DNA from: Macrosoma leucophasiata
Taxonomy: Eukaryota > Arthropoda > Insecta > Lepidoptera > Hedylidae
Direction: 5' to 3'
NCBI GenBank assembly: GCA_036365455.1
Contig: JAWQUS010000030.1
Location: 8,618,001 to 8,682,000 of the forward strand
DNA length: 64,000 bases
The position numbers and the translations under genes were made by a program. Below, piece by piece: positions 34,001 to 43,606 of this stretch. The notes below the pieces were generated by a model that was not told the DNA's origin, searched no databases, and was given only the letters and a program-made list of their open reading frames with translations. Each line of letters begins with the position of its first letter. The first letter of the stretch is position 1.

Positions 34001-35262
34001 CTGCAGTTTCTGTGTAAATACTTCCAAGCTCCTCTTTGTGACTAACTTCTATATCCAACCCATCTGAGTAGGTATCGATAACCTCACTCTCCACATTATT
34101 TATTTGGCTTTCTCCATAATTTTGGAGAGTTGTATCTGAAATCAAAAATATTGTGTAGAAATACAAATAGAAGGAACAGTGAAATTTGGAAAGAACCTGC
34201 TGATTCTACCAGCAGCACTGCAGGACTTCTCAGTACTCATCCTTTAGAGGAGAGTAAGGCAAGTATAAAAATCATTGTATCAATATTAGTGATTCAAACT
34301 ATAAGTGTAAAAGTAATGGACTTAATATCATCATATTTTAATTCTATTTTATTATCTCAAAAATAGGACTAATTCATCATTCTCTCCTACTATTTTTACT
34401 ATCAACAATATTATGAGAAACATCATTTTTAAATAGGTAACTTTTTATCCAATATACCGATATATCACATTATGACCCACTTTGTTAAATCAGTGAAAAT
34501 ATTATTTATATTCATCTTATGTCCTATCTTTGTAACACGTTGGGGTTGACTTAAACCTAGTTCCAAAAAAAAAAATTGTTACAATGTTTTTAACATTATT
34601 ATATAATGAGAGTTGCATGTAAGTCACAATTAATATTAATTACATGTGAAGAAAATGGTTTCAAACAACTACATTTAAGTTTTTTCAGTTTACATATGTG
34701 TAGTAGGTAGGTAGTATTAGTATTTTAAAATCTGCATAAATAAGTCTAATCAAAACTTGGCATTTATCTTTCAGTAAATAAAGATTAAATCGTTGTGTTT
34801 GAAGTTATCAAAAAGATCTTTTGACCCATAATGTTATTTAAAAACCACACAGCTGATTTGACTAAACGGATTTTTCAATTCGAGTACTTTATTATACATG
34901 GTATAGTCCCTTTGCCTTCCACCAATTTTAAGTTTTTGGCTCAAGCTAACATAAAAGTTTATGCTTCCGTGACATTAAGTGTTTTGTTTCTAATGTGTAT
35001 AATATTAATTTTATTTACACTCAGGCTCATCTTTAAGTAATTTCTCTTCAATTTCCAAAGATATCTCTTGAGAGTCATCTTCATTAGAGTCACTATGATC
35101 AAGTTCTTGGGCTAATGCCAGGTCCTCTTCTGTGAAAAAGTAAAAGGTATTACGTTAAATATTGTTCCTAGATGTAGAAACTTTCTTCACAAAACGTTGA
35201 AACTTCTCACCTTTGAAAGTTTCGCCCTCAGACAAGCCGACATTAATAGAATGGTCAGCCAT
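27867..35262 (-). CDS. Taf11: TAF11, TFIID subunit with histone fold
   Basis: Spliced model on the - strand: 35262-35211, 35129-35019, 34135-33706, 33027-32843, 28000-27867; 912 bases, 303 aa plus stop, phase consistent throughout. TAF11 pairs with TAF13 through a histone fold inside the general transcription factor TFIID in the nucleus. The family signature is clear: [40 protein letters not shown] and [20 protein letters not shown] (residues about 199-259), then [16 protein letters not shown] and RGAIPSRK at the C terminus. The N-terminal ~195 residues are acidic and low-complexity ([30 protein letters not shown]) as in other TAF11 proteins, and longer than in human or fly. Intron 4 (4.8 kb) carries a nested hAT/LINE insertion, and intron 3 is mostly a mariner remnant. 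Confidence 0.95.
28001..28400 (-). other. TAF11 intron 4, unassigned part
   Basis: Intronic AT-rich sequence between exon 5 and the repeat that received the hAT insertion. Nothing else was recognised. Confidence 0.4.
28783..29075 (+). mobile_element. tRNA-derived SINE at the 5' edge of the LINE
   Basis: A-box-like GGTAGCCTAATGGTAGC and B box GGATTCGATTCCCGG form a tRNA-like head (about 28785-28850). The body has GTGCCCGGAGATGTC, CGCCACCTGTTACAT and GTGTTTGCATGTATGC, then CTCTGCCTACCCCTTCGGGG. The last words match the 3' end of the RTE LINE at 31690-31720 (CTCTGCCTACCCTGTTAGGG), so this SINE probably borrows that LINE's tail. Body copies also occur at 51700-51890 and 52370-52510. Confidence 0.7.
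29076..31740 (+). mobile_element. RTE-type LINE (endonuclease plus reverse transcriptase), internally deleted
   Basis: Endonuclease part (29250-29810): [24 protein letters not shown] and CGDLNGWVG. The frame then breaks at about 29810 inside the linker, where part of the endonuclease C-terminus is missing. It resumes with [16 protein letters not shown] in another frame, then a long RT frame (30026-31633): [28 protein letters not shown] (motif A), [11 protein letters not shown] (motif B), [10 protein letters not shown] (motif C intact), and the C-terminal [14 protein letters not shown] and [11 protein letters not shown]. It ends with CTCTGCCTACCCTGTTAGGG and an ACATAC repeat tail. It sits inside TAF11 intron 4 in the opposite sense to TAF11. 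Clade RTE by motif wording. Confidence 0.9.
31745..32015 (+). repeat. LINE 3' tail or SINE fragment
   Basis: Words such as GGGCACGTTAAGCCGTCGGT, CACCAACCCGCATTCGAGCA, GCGTGGTGGAGTACGCTC and GCCCAGCAGTAGGACGT belong to the 3' tail shared by many lepidopteran RTE LINEs and SINEs. An ATT microsatellite follows. Confidence 0.65.
32421..32842 (-). other. TAF11 intron 4, right part
   Basis: The first 70 bp continue the older repeat that also occurs at 38600-38680 (GGTCACTCATTTGGTAAACA, GAGACTATCGTCTATCC). The remainder is unassigned. Confidence 0.5.
32843..33027 (-). CDS. Taf11: TAF11 exon 4 (histone-fold core)
   Basis: Acceptor TTTCCAG|GGTACTT, donor GAAGAGG|GTAATT. It encodes the conserved core from [10 protein letters not shown] through [10 protein letters not shown]. 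Confidence 0.97.
33198..33695 (-). mobile_element. internally deleted mariner-like element in TAF11 intron 3
   Basis: The ends are inverted copies: TTAGGTTGGGGAAAAAGTTT at the left, and at the right the reverse complement of CTCCAACCTAT, with TA dinucleotides outside. On the - strand a start [12 protein letters not shown] is followed almost at once by [24 protein letters not shown], a stop, and [16 protein letters not shown] C-terminal sequence in another frame. The central transposase region with the first catalytic Asp residues is therefore deleted. A non-autonomous, dead mariner. Confidence 0.9.
33706..34135 (-). CDS. Taf11: TAF11 exon 3 (acidic N-terminal region)
   Basis: Acceptor GATTTCAG|ATACAAC, donor AAATGCA|GTGAGT. 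It encodes [11 protein letters not shown] ... [12 protein letters not shown] ... EEEEREKM. The donor is only about 10 bases from the mariner end. Confidence 0.93.
34136..35018 (-). other. TAF11 intron 2
   Basis: AT-rich intron; nothing recognised. Confidence 0.5.
35019..35129 (-). CDS. Taf11: TAF11 exon 2
   Basis: Acceptor TTTCACAG|AAGAGG, donor CTGAGT|GTAAAT. It encodes [20 protein letters not shown] and [17 protein letters not shown]; phase 1 on both sides. Confidence 0.9.
35211..35262 (-). CDS. Taf11: TAF11 exon 1 with start codon
   Basis: ATG at 35262-35260 gives [17 protein letters not shown], then donor CAAAG|GTGAGA. It is the only ATG that joins exon 2 in phase. The promoter lies between here and the hAT MITE at 35427. 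Confidence 0.9.
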
Positions 35263-35426
35263 AGGTTATATTAGTTTGTTACCGTTAAGAAAGTTATAAG
35301 AATGATACTCGCATAATCATAATCTTTAGTACCTTTACACTTCCTGAAAATTTTGGAATTTTATGAAAATATTTGTGCTCGTGCTTCTACATACACAAAT
35401 TTTTTTTTTACAATATTTGACATTGG

Positions 35427-35753
35427 TAGTGTTGTTGCAATAGTAATAGTCTATCGATAGTATTGTGAACTATCGTGAACTCGAAAAAATAGTCGATAGC
35501 GCGATAGTACTATCGAAAATATAGCCATGCTGCAATACTATCGATACTATTGACCTTATTGACTATAGTTTATAACAATACTATCGATACTATTGATCTT
35601 TGGCAATAGTATTGCTTATTTTTAACTATGGATACTATCGATAGTATCGATAGTATAGCAGCATGGCGATATTTTCGATAGTACTATCGCGCTATCGACT
35701 ATTTTTCGAGGTTAACTATCGATAGCGCAACAATCGATAGTTTATCAACACTG
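35427..35753. mobile_element. hAT MITE in the TAF11 promoter region
   Basis: Perfect 8-bp target duplication GACATTGG at 35419-35426 and 35754-35761. Ends TAGTGTTG and CAACACTG are inverted copies with one mismatch. The 327-bp interior is an imperfect palindrome built of CTATCGATAG, GCGATAGTACTATCG and similar words. End sequence and duplication length are typical of hAT. The inner edge is about 165 bp upstream of the TAF11 start codon. Confidence 0.9.
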
Positions 35754-35819
35754 GACATTGGCAAATTGACAGATAGACAACAATAGTGACTTTTTTTATT
35801 AATGGTTTTACGGCCACGG

Positions 35820-36870
35820 ATTCAATTCCTTAATAGCCAATCTTCAGTATTTGATAGATTCTTCATTTCATAAACTAATGAATATCGATATAGAAGATGT
35901 TCCATTGTCTCCTCGTGCTCACCACAAGCTCTGCACAGTGAATCTTCACCCAGGTGCATCCGCTGTAGGTGCTGCCTCGTGCTGAAATGGCCTGTGAAAA
36001 CTGCCACAATCACTCACAAACTTTGCCTATTAAATCGTAGGATGTTCTTATTGTAGACCGTGTTGACCCCTAGAAACCTTTTCGAATGCACCTGATCCTG
36101 GACGTTCGTCAATTACTTCAGATGTCGTTCTGCGGCATACGCCCTTAGAGCAGTGTATGTGGTGCTTGCTGGAATTCCCACGAATGGCTTAGGACCCACT
36201 AGTTTGGTATTGGAACCAAGTCTAGCTAGTTCATTGGCCTTTTCATTGCCCCTGATGCCTTCATGCCCCGGCACCCATACTAGCGTAACTTTGTTGTACT
36301 TACCTAATTTATTAAGGGTTTGCACACCTTCAAGTATCAGCCTCGAGTTAACCCTAAACGATATCAGGGCTTTCAGAGCTGCCTGGCTATCGCTGAGAAT
36401 GTAAATGTCTTTCCCGGCTACACCTCTTGACAGACTCTCCTTGGCACATGCCACAATCGCGTAAGCCTCTGCTTGGAAAACTATGGCATATTTACCCATA
36501 CTTTGAATACACTCGTAGTCACAGCTGTATACTCCAGCCCCTATACCAGCAGTCATCTTGGATCCATCAGTATACCAGACTACGCTGTTGGGTCCAAGAG
36601 AGCGCATTCCCCTTTTCCACTCCTCCCTTGTCGGGATGGTCACGTTGTAGTTCCTATGGAACACAAATGTAGTTAGACATTTGTCACTTACCATGTGCAG
36701 TACTCTATCAAGCCCAGTGTTGGTCTCGAATCGCGTGAGTTGAAATCTCGGCATGGAGCTGTGCCAATAACCAGCTGTCGCCAGTCTATGGAGTGCTTTC
36801 CTAGCTTCGACCTCAACTGTTATGTGAAGTGGTTCAAGTCCCAAAATGATCTCCAAGGCCGCTGTGGGAG
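35820..36870 (-). mobile_element. LINE 3' part with RNase H domain (fragment 1 of a split LINE)
   Basis: On the - strand: TAALEIILGLEPLH, then RNase H motifs VVWYTDGSKM (Asp), VFQAEAYAIVACA (Glu), IYILSDSQAALKAL (Asp) and WVPGHEGIRGNEKANELA (His and last Asp/Asn site, here N-E-K-A-N). A C-terminal zinc knuckle follows (LCRACGEHEETMEHLLY) after an in-frame stop. RNase H places it among I/R1/LOA-type LINEs. It continues seamlessly in 40585-41054 once the hAT element between is removed. Confidence 0.9.
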
Positions 36871-37289
36871 CAATGCCGTCTCTACCATAAGGGCACTCGG
36901 GGCCAGTGCCCAGGGCCCCCATCCTCAGAGGGCCCCGAAGGACCGACAATTTCTCTCACATAAAATATTACGCACGAGTGCATTGTACGGTTGTACCTAC
37001 CTGCTTTTCTCGTTGCACGAACGTCGATCATTTGATCGACGTGATAATCCAGCTTTTGCCCACGGCTTCGCTCGCGTGGAATTTAGTCTGCCACATTAAG
37101 TTTCGTGACGGACTATGTACCGTAATAATTTTTAAACTATGTATGTACTCTGTCAATTTACAAGCAACAAATGTAGGTATTGATTTTGATTAGAGTCTGA
37201 TAAATATATTAAAATGTGCATTGTAAAATAGTATCTCATTCAATTAAATTTATTCACAATTTTGATAATAATGGCTTCCACATAAAAGG

Positions 37290-37405
37290 TACCCAGCAAG
37301 ACATATTGCACATCGAGGCCTACGAAAGAGACAATCAGCTAGTTTCGTATTTCCTAGGCGTTATCTCTACAGTACACTGCCTAGCTAGCTACGTAAGTAC
37401 TGACA
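37290..37405 (+). repeat. dispersed repeat family T (copy 1)
   Basis: ATATTGCACATCGAGGCCTA, CAATCAGCTAGTTTCG and GCGTTATCTCTACAGTACAC recur at 54375-54480 and, in both orientations, at 62325-62540. Function and class are unknown. Confidence 0.65.
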
Positions 37406-37420
37406 GTCCAGTCAAAGAAT

Positions 37421-38384
37421 AATATGTAATAATACTACGTATAGAATGGACACTTCGACGTCCCGCCCATTTTCCCCGCCTCATCCAACCACCCCTCTTA
37501 TGGGCTACGGTTGGTATTCTACATCGAGGTTGCGAGCGGCCTAGTTTTGATACATTTTAAATTCATTAAATTATTTATTTACATAAAAATGGTGGTTGTA
37601 ACGCTATTGTGTTCGATGGTAATATACGGTGATAAGAGCTCCAATGAACGAGCTCAAAAGCGTGAATTGGAGAAAACCGATAATCAAATGAAAGCAATAA
37701 ATATTGAGTATTGAGTATTGAATCACTTACTGGCAGGTCAAATAGGTAACATGTAGGTATCACTCACTGAAGCTCTACCACCGTATATAACCTACCTAAC
37801 ACATGATAACGGATAATGTTCACGCTTTCGAGCTCGTTCATTGGACTTCTGTCACCATATATCACCATCTAACACAATAGCGTTACAACCACAATTTTCA
37901 TGTAAATCTATACAAATAAATAAAATTGGAGTGTCTGTTTGTAATATTAAAATAACAGCTTCTTACTAAATGCATATGTATGTATACACGGTAAATATAC
38001 CAAAACAACATTTTTTACTATTTTTGTCTGTCTATCTGTCTGTTTGGCGGGGCTAATCTTGGGAACGGCGGGACCGATTTTGACGGGACTTTCACTGGCA
38101 GATAGCTGATGTGATAAGGAGTAACTTCGGCTACTTTTATACTAGCTGCGCCCACGACTTCGTCCGGGTAGATACTGAACAATCATATTTTTTCTCACGT
38201 GGACGAAGTCGCGGGCACAGCTAGTAAATAATACATAGAATTTAAAATGTATCAAAACTATGCCGCTCGCAACCTCGCTATAGAAAACCAACCGTCGCCC
38301 AAAAGAGGGGAGGAGGGTGGGTGAGGCGGGGAAATTGGGCAGGACGTTGAAGTGTCCACTCTATACGTAGTATTATTACATATT
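37421..38384. mobile_element. long inverted-repeat (foldback) element
   Basis: The outer words AATATGTAATAATACTACGT and ACGTAGTATTATTACATATT are exact inverted copies. Inversion continues inward through CACTTC/GAAGTG, TTTTGATACATTTTAAATTC, GGTTGTAACGCTATTGTGTT and GAGCTCGTTCATTGGA words, so nearly the whole element folds on itself. The right arm is broken by a family S repeat (about 37930-38226). No protein frame. Confidence 0.8.
37930..38226 (+). repeat. dispersed repeat family S (copy 2)
   Basis: CTGTCTATCTGTCTGTTTGG, GGGACCGATTTTGACGGGAC, GCGCCCACGACTTCGTCCGG and GACGAAGTCGCGGGCACAGC ending in TAGT. Very similar to 60000-60232. Inserted in the right arm of the foldback element. Confidence 0.7.
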
Positions 38385-38489
38385 CTCTGCCTGTGTGTTG
38401 GTGTTGACCCGACCTGTTAGTAAAATTCATGCCAAATTTGAAGTAAATTCATGCAGTACTTTTTGAGTTTAGCTCGGACATACAACGTA

Positions 38490-38690
38490 AGAGGATTGAA
38501 TGTACAACCCGAAACTAGTTTGTTCACAATCGATAACCGATCGATTTTAGGCATATTTGGTATAGGTAAGATTATGTCCCAAAATTAATTACAATTAAGG
38601 AAATTATGGTCACCCATTTGGTGAACAGTCAATACAAACGAAAATGAGACTAACGTCTATTCAAAATAAAATGCCTGTCTCAACAAGCTT
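38490..38690 (+). repeat. older repeat; empty site for the TAF11-intron hAT
   Basis: CCCGAAACTAGTTTGTTCAC, GATTTTAGGCATATTTGG, TTAAGGAAATTATGGTCACC and GAGACTAACGTCTATTC match 28440-28519 joined directly to 32421-32490. It shows the uninterrupted form of that sequence. Confidence 0.85.
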
Positions 38691-38759
38691 ATTAAAACTC
38701 GTTGAGACGTGCATTTTATTATTAATAATTATTTAAGAAATAAAATAGTGAAAATGAAT

Positions 38760-38983
38760 CTTATTACTAGCGAGTGTTAAATATGGGTGGGTACGCAGGT
38801 TACGCTACATCACATTGCGACAGTGTACGTGTGTGAGTTGGTTTGTGTTTTAGGTGCGGGGTCGTAAGTAGAGGTAGGGTAAGTATGCATAGGGTGTGCA
38901 TACTGTTCGTACAAATTGAGGACAACTTGTTTCTTACATAAAAAATATTATGATATGTTCTTAGGTTTTCGCGAGCTACACTC
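38760..38983 (-). repeat. dispersed repeat also at 63690-63860
   Basis: Read on the - strand, ATGTAAGAAACAAGTTGTCC, ACACCCTATGCATACTTACC and CACACACGTACACTGTCGCA parallel the + strand at 63690-63850. No known class. Confidence 0.5.
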
Positions 38984-39140
38984 ATTGAAATAAAACTATT
39001 TTTACGAATTTATCTCGCGTATATTAAACTAAAATGATTTTTAAAATCAACCCGACGTTTCGGTCGCTTTTCAGCTTCCGTGGTCCCGGGCAGACTGAGG
39101 TGACATTTGTCTGACAAAAGTTTGAAAAAATTATATGTAG

Positions 39141-39530
39141 CTACCTCCATCGATTTCGTAAACGCCTTGCGTAGCGTTCAGGATTAACACAATAATTACT
39201 TATGGTATCTTGAGGTCTTGCAGACTGCTGCGGCTGGGATTTAATCTTGCTAAGTATGGGATCCCATGATGTTGATAATCGCCATCCATCTTCTCTATTG
39301 AAATTTGGGTGTTTTTTAATTTCAATAGCCTCGCGTACCATTCGTGGAATGGGTTTGTGTTCTCTAGCGAGTATTTGAATTTTATCAAACCGGATGTAAT
39401 GGTTCGGCTTATCCGCTATGTGTTCACAGACTGCAGTCCTCTCTTTTCTTCGGTTTTTGACATCAGCAATGTGCTCTTTAACGCGGGTGGATACAGCTCT
39501 CTTCGTTTGACCAATATATGAGAGTCCACA
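39141..39530 (-). pseudogene. Penelope GIY-YIG endonuclease, left arm
   Basis: Open frame ending RLRNRWR and stop, starting at the palindrome centre with CGLSYIGQTKRAV. The GIY-YIG signature Y-I-G, the following Arg (STRVKEH) and the Glu of VREAIEI are present. It is only the C-terminal part of a larger protein. Confidence 0.9.
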
Positions 39531-39544
39531 CACACTACCTTACG

Positions 39545-40083
39545 TTAGGGGTGTCACAGATAAAATCAGCAACATCTTAAAAAAGAATTCCATTAAAACA
39601 GTTTTCAAACCATATAAAAAGATTCATCAGTATTTAAGACCCATTAAAAGTAATATTCCATTACAAAATTCTGGCATTTATAAATTAGATTGTGATTGTG
39701 GACTCTCATATATTGGTCAAACGAAGAGAGCTGTATCCACCCGCGTTAAAGAGCACATTGCTGATGTCAAAAACCGAAGAACAGAGAGGTCTGCAGTCTG
39801 TGAATACATAGCGGATAAGCCGAACCATTACATCCGGTTTGATAAAATTCAAATACTCGCTAGAGAACACAAACCCATTCCACGAATGGTACGCGAGGCT
39901 ATTGAAATTAAAAAACACCCAAATTTCAATAGAGAAGATGGATGGCGATTATCAACATCATGGGATCCCATACTTAGCAAGATTAAATCCCAGCCGCAGC
40001 AGTCAAGACCTCAAGATACCATAAGTAATTATTGTGTTAATCCTGAACGCTACGCAAGGCGTTTACGAAATCGATGGAGGTAG
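39545..40083 (+). pseudogene. Penelope GIY-YIG endonuclease, right arm with upstream linker
   Basis: The frame starts in the spacer (GVTDKISNILKKNSIKTVFK) and continues into the same endonuclease as the left arm, with small changes (NRRTERSAVCEYIAD against NRRKERTAVCEHIAD). Stop after RLRNRWR. Confidence 0.9.
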
Positions 40084-40584
40084 CTACATATAATTTTTTC
40101 AAACTTTTGTCAGACAAATGTCACCTCAGTCTGCCCGGGACCACGGAAGCTGAAAAGCGACCGAAACGTCGGGTTGATTTTAAAAATCATTTTAGTTTAA
40201 TATACGCGAGATAAATCCGTAAAAATAGTTTTATTTCAATAAAAAATATTAAATACTTAACATGCAATTTCAGTTAATGTATTATAATTATATCTTGATT
40301 TCCTAACCGAGGTGTTTAAGAGTGTGCATTATTCCCGTTACATGTTGTATATAGGCAAACAGACAAAAATCTAAAAATTGTATTTTTTTCTTCGATATCG
40401 ATTGTAGATCACGCCCCAAAAAATATTAAAAAAAATATTCAATGTGTAGTTGTATGTAACCTATACATTGGAATGAGATAGATAACAGTGGAAAAAAAAT
40501 GAATAGTTCGCTTTCTTTACATATCCAAAAGCGCCCCGAATTCTTGTGTGCCCAAGGGCCCCAGCATAGTTTAAGACGGCCCTG

Positions 40585-41054
40585 TGTGGGAGTAGTGCGG
40601 AAAGCACCAGAAATGGCCACGCATGCCGTTCTCTGTATCTTTCGTAGAAGTTCTCTACATGTCGTCAGTTCGGTTCTTGGCCACCACACTATACTACCAT
40701 ATAACAGAATGGGTCGAACCATTACTGTATACAGCCATTTTATTACTTGTGGTTTCAGACCTCAGGTTTTGCCATACGTTGATCTGCACCAGCCAAAAAT
40801 TCTAAGAGTCTTTTGGGTAATACAGTTAACATGGCCCTTCCACGTTAGCTTTTTAACTAGTGTTACACCTAAATACTTTACCTCTGTGGACCATTCCAGC
40901 TCCACATTACAAAGAGTTAGTCTCCTTAGTTCTGTTAGAGCCCTTTGTCTTGTAAACGGTATCATCGTAGTTTTGGACGGGTTGATTGTGCTTACACCAG
41001 TTTTCAACCATCATCAGTGCTTTCTGCATTAGGGTCGATACCGTACCCGGAAAC
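40585..41054 (-). mobile_element. RNase H LINE, fragment 2 (RT thumb region)
   Basis: On the - strand: STINPSKTTMIPFTRQRALT, VKYLGVTLVKKLTWKGHV, WLYTVMVRPILLYGSIVWWP and ACVAISGAFRTTPT. This is the RT thumb and connection domain directly before the RNase H part at 36870. It is bounded by the hAT element on one side and element B on the other. Confidence 0.88.
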
Positions 41055-43551
41055 CAAGAAGCTTGAAGGTAAAAATGGAGACCACACTTTCCATACCTAT
41101 TTGAAGCAAACCTAAATATAGCTATCTCTCTCTCTGGGGGCAGGCCATCTCTTTCTAAGTAGGGTGACCATAAAGTTACAATTTTCCTGGGACATGAAAG
41201 TGATTTTTTTTAAGATGATAAAATGTTTTACTTTTCTTTTCGTTTGGCAAAGAGACAGCTATAGACTATAACGCCATTGATCAAGTAATATTATAATTAC
41301 AACTGCTCATTTCATAAATCTCTAACATAGTGAATGAATATATTTATGGAGGATGACGATGATGAAATGGTTCCATATAGAAGTTGGAGGGAAGTCCAGG
41401 GAACTAATGGGGAGTAGGACCTTCTTATGAAGTCTCGGAGGAGCACGTAAATACACTTTACATTGCATTAAACAACTTCCCAACACCCGTGCACGCTATG
41501 GATTGCTTTATGATAAAAATCCCACAATTTTGACACATGAAACATAACAACACACGCCTCACGGATTTTTAGTGACGACTATAGCCTATAGACATCTACA
41601 CAAAAATCAGTGGTAAATGTGCAGATGCGTTGCCACCCCTGAGGCTTAAGATGATCTGCCTCTGTGGTAGTTAAGGATTTCGAAGATCTCAGTTGATACG
41701 TACATCCCCATTATAACAGTCCGGTAAAACCGTCTTCTTTCCGTAAGATGGCATTACTACTACTAAGTTATAGATGAAATGTCAAATGATAACGGACAGT
41801 AAGCTATAGCAATATAGATAGATAGCAAACCTACCTACGTTGGTAATTTATTGAAACCGAGCATAGGAAATGAATGAAAATCTTGTCAATAATGAAGCAT
41901 TTATCAATGAATCCCAAACTTTAAAACGAAATGTCTTGTGGTACACAAGACATTGAATGAAGTAAAAATTATGAATTTAAGAGTGTTTAACAAAGAATTG
42001 TGGTAAATCGCATTTTTTTTAATGTAATGTAAGTGGCAAACAAACATGCAGTTCACATTGATGTTAAGTAATGACTCCAGCCTTTAGACACCCACACAAA
42101 GACCAAGGTCAAAGTGCAGATGCGTTACCACCCCTAAAGCCAAAGGTGTTATGACTCTGTGTCGGAAATTACGGAGCCGTACATTAAACTTGAAATAATT
42201 AAACATTACATTTGAAATATTCCATGGTATTATATTATGTGTAGTGTTAGTGTAGATACTATAAGGGTGTAGTGATGATACAATTGTCAATTAAACATTT
42301 CTATTTTATAGTTGATTATTTTTGCATAAATCCATAGCGAAATGAGTTCCAAAGACAGCTACGAGTCAATGATTTTAAATTGAGCTTAAGGAAAATAGGG
42401 ATAAAATAAAATGGACTACAGCCATTATAATCAATTTATTAACAAAGTTTATAGTAGTTTACAATGTAAGTTTAGATTTTAATGTATATATTAAAGTAAA
42501 ACATAATCATTATTTTTTGTCTGCAAACGTCTTGCATTATTGAATTATTAATACATACTACTTAAAATATTGCTCTAAAATTTCGTGGATGATATCATAG
42601 ATTTATTATCTACTTAAATCAATGGACGAAATACAACTTGTAACTTCACGTTCGGGTTAGCCTCTGAAGCAACGAGAGAATTATATACCCTTAGAAACTA
42701 TAAACCTACCCGGGCATAGTTTATTTAGTTTGATTGAAAATAATATATGATAGTTCGTATTTTAAAAAAAAAGTCGATTCTATAAGATATTCCCAATTAA
42801 TAAAGTTTTATTGTCACACTTCTTCAACACTACTGATAACGATATGATAGAAACAAACCTATTTTAAATTGCATAAATCAATGTTATTAAATGTAAGACT
42901 ATTATAAATTACTAAAGTTAACATTCATTAATTTGTTTAAAACACTGACTTATAATTTTAGCAAGATATTAAGCTAAAATACAACAAGATTAAGTCGACA
43001 GTGATTCGACACAAAAATTGTTCACGTGAAATCTTTGGTCAATTCCTGGATGCCATAAGCTAGCACAATCTCCAACTATGCAATTATTTACCATTGCTAC
43101 ACACTTTCACGAATTCCAGTCGAAAACACAACGAAAACATAAAAACTAAATAGTAAGCATCCGCCATATTGGACCGATCTGGTTTTGACATTACTGATAA
43201 GCAGATTCAATGTTGCCGTGCTATGTATTTCCGTACAGTCCTTAAAAGTCGGTGTATAATTTCAACTGATACACTAACTCAAAATAGTCAATTAGAGATA
43301 TATTATTAATAATTTTTAAAACAGTTAATTGAATACATTTAATAAATTGCAAATAAATTATGCAGTGATGTTTATCATGTAATACTGTAACTGTGGTGTT
43401 CTTTCACAATGTTTCGTAGGAGATATAAATAAAAAGATAGCAATACCACAGATCACATTAAAAAGAGAGGTCAGCCCCCCAAGAGGAGGATAGAGATATA
43501 GGTCAACTTTTGTTTGGAGTGTTGACTCCATTTTTACCTTCAAGCTTCTTG
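41055..43551. mobile_element. non-autonomous DNA element B (2.5 kb), sister of element A
   Basis: Perfect 8-bp target duplication CCGGAAAC (41047-41054 and 43552-43559). Ends CAAGAAGCTTGAAGGTAAAA and TTTTACCTTCAAGCTTCTTG are the same as in element A (14650-17354), and the interiors can be matched block by block (for example TCTCTCTCTGGGGGCAGGCC, GGAGGATGACGATGATGAAA, AAGAGGAGGATAGAGATAT). No transposase frame. It splits the RNase H LINE. Confidence 0.9.
42023..42182 (-). repeat. family R repeat embedded in element B
   Basis: AAGTGGCAAACAAACATGCA ... GACTCCAGCCTTTAGACACC ... ACCACCCCTAAAG. Same position as the copy inside element A (15739-15895), so it predates the split of A and B. Confidence 0.75.
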
Positions 43552-43606
43552 CCGGAAACTTACCATTGACCATAATGACCAGGTCAGCCATGTGTAACTC
43601 TTTACT
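43552..43606 (-). mobile_element. RNase H LINE, fragment 3 (RT palm)
   Basis: HMADLVIMVNGKFP on the - strand corresponds to the YADD block of the RT and its following strand. The catalytic YADD reads MAD, so it is damaged. It joins 41046 once element B is removed. Confidence 0.7.

Larger units (their letters stand above)
38984..40240. mobile_element. Penelope-like element remnant arranged as a near-perfect palindrome
   Basis: Two arms of about 545 bp (38984-39530 and 39697-40240) are inverted copies with few differences. Each encodes the C-terminal GIY-YIG endonuclease domain of a Penelope-like element: CGLSYIGQTKRAVSTRVKEH, PIPRMVREAIEIKKHPNFNRE and DGWRLSTSWDPI. The 166-bp spacer encodes the preceding residues of the right-hand copy (KPYKKIHQYLRPIKSNIPLQ, then IYKLDCDC), so the right copy starts further upstream. 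The reverse transcriptase is absent. Inverted partial copies sharing the 3' part are a known habit of Penelope elements. Confidence 0.92.
36871..40584. mobile_element. hAT-like element (3.7 kb) splitting the RNase H LINE
   Basis: An exact 8-bp direct repeat TGTGGGAG flanks it (36863-36870 and 40585-40592). Ends are inverted: CAATGCCGTC at the left and, reversed, CAGGGCCGTC at the right, followed by GGGGCC/GGGCAC-rich words. The LINE frame on the two sides joins exactly at RTTPT|AALE. The interior has no transposase; it holds a foldback element (37421-38384) and a Penelope-like palindrome (38984-40240). Confidence 0.88.

Noticed and set aside
40120..40175. Hammerhead-ribozyme-like words (AGCTGAAAAGCGACCGAAACGTC) in the Penelope arms
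   Set aside because: GAAAC and GTC are present as in hammerheads, and Penelope-like elements often carry one, but the first core box reads CTGAAAA instead of CTGANGA and I could not draw three stems. A hammerhead covariance model search would decide.
40499..41032. 177-aa ORF on the + strand
   Set aside because: Antisense of the RNase H LINE fragment, which has clear RT wording on the - strand.
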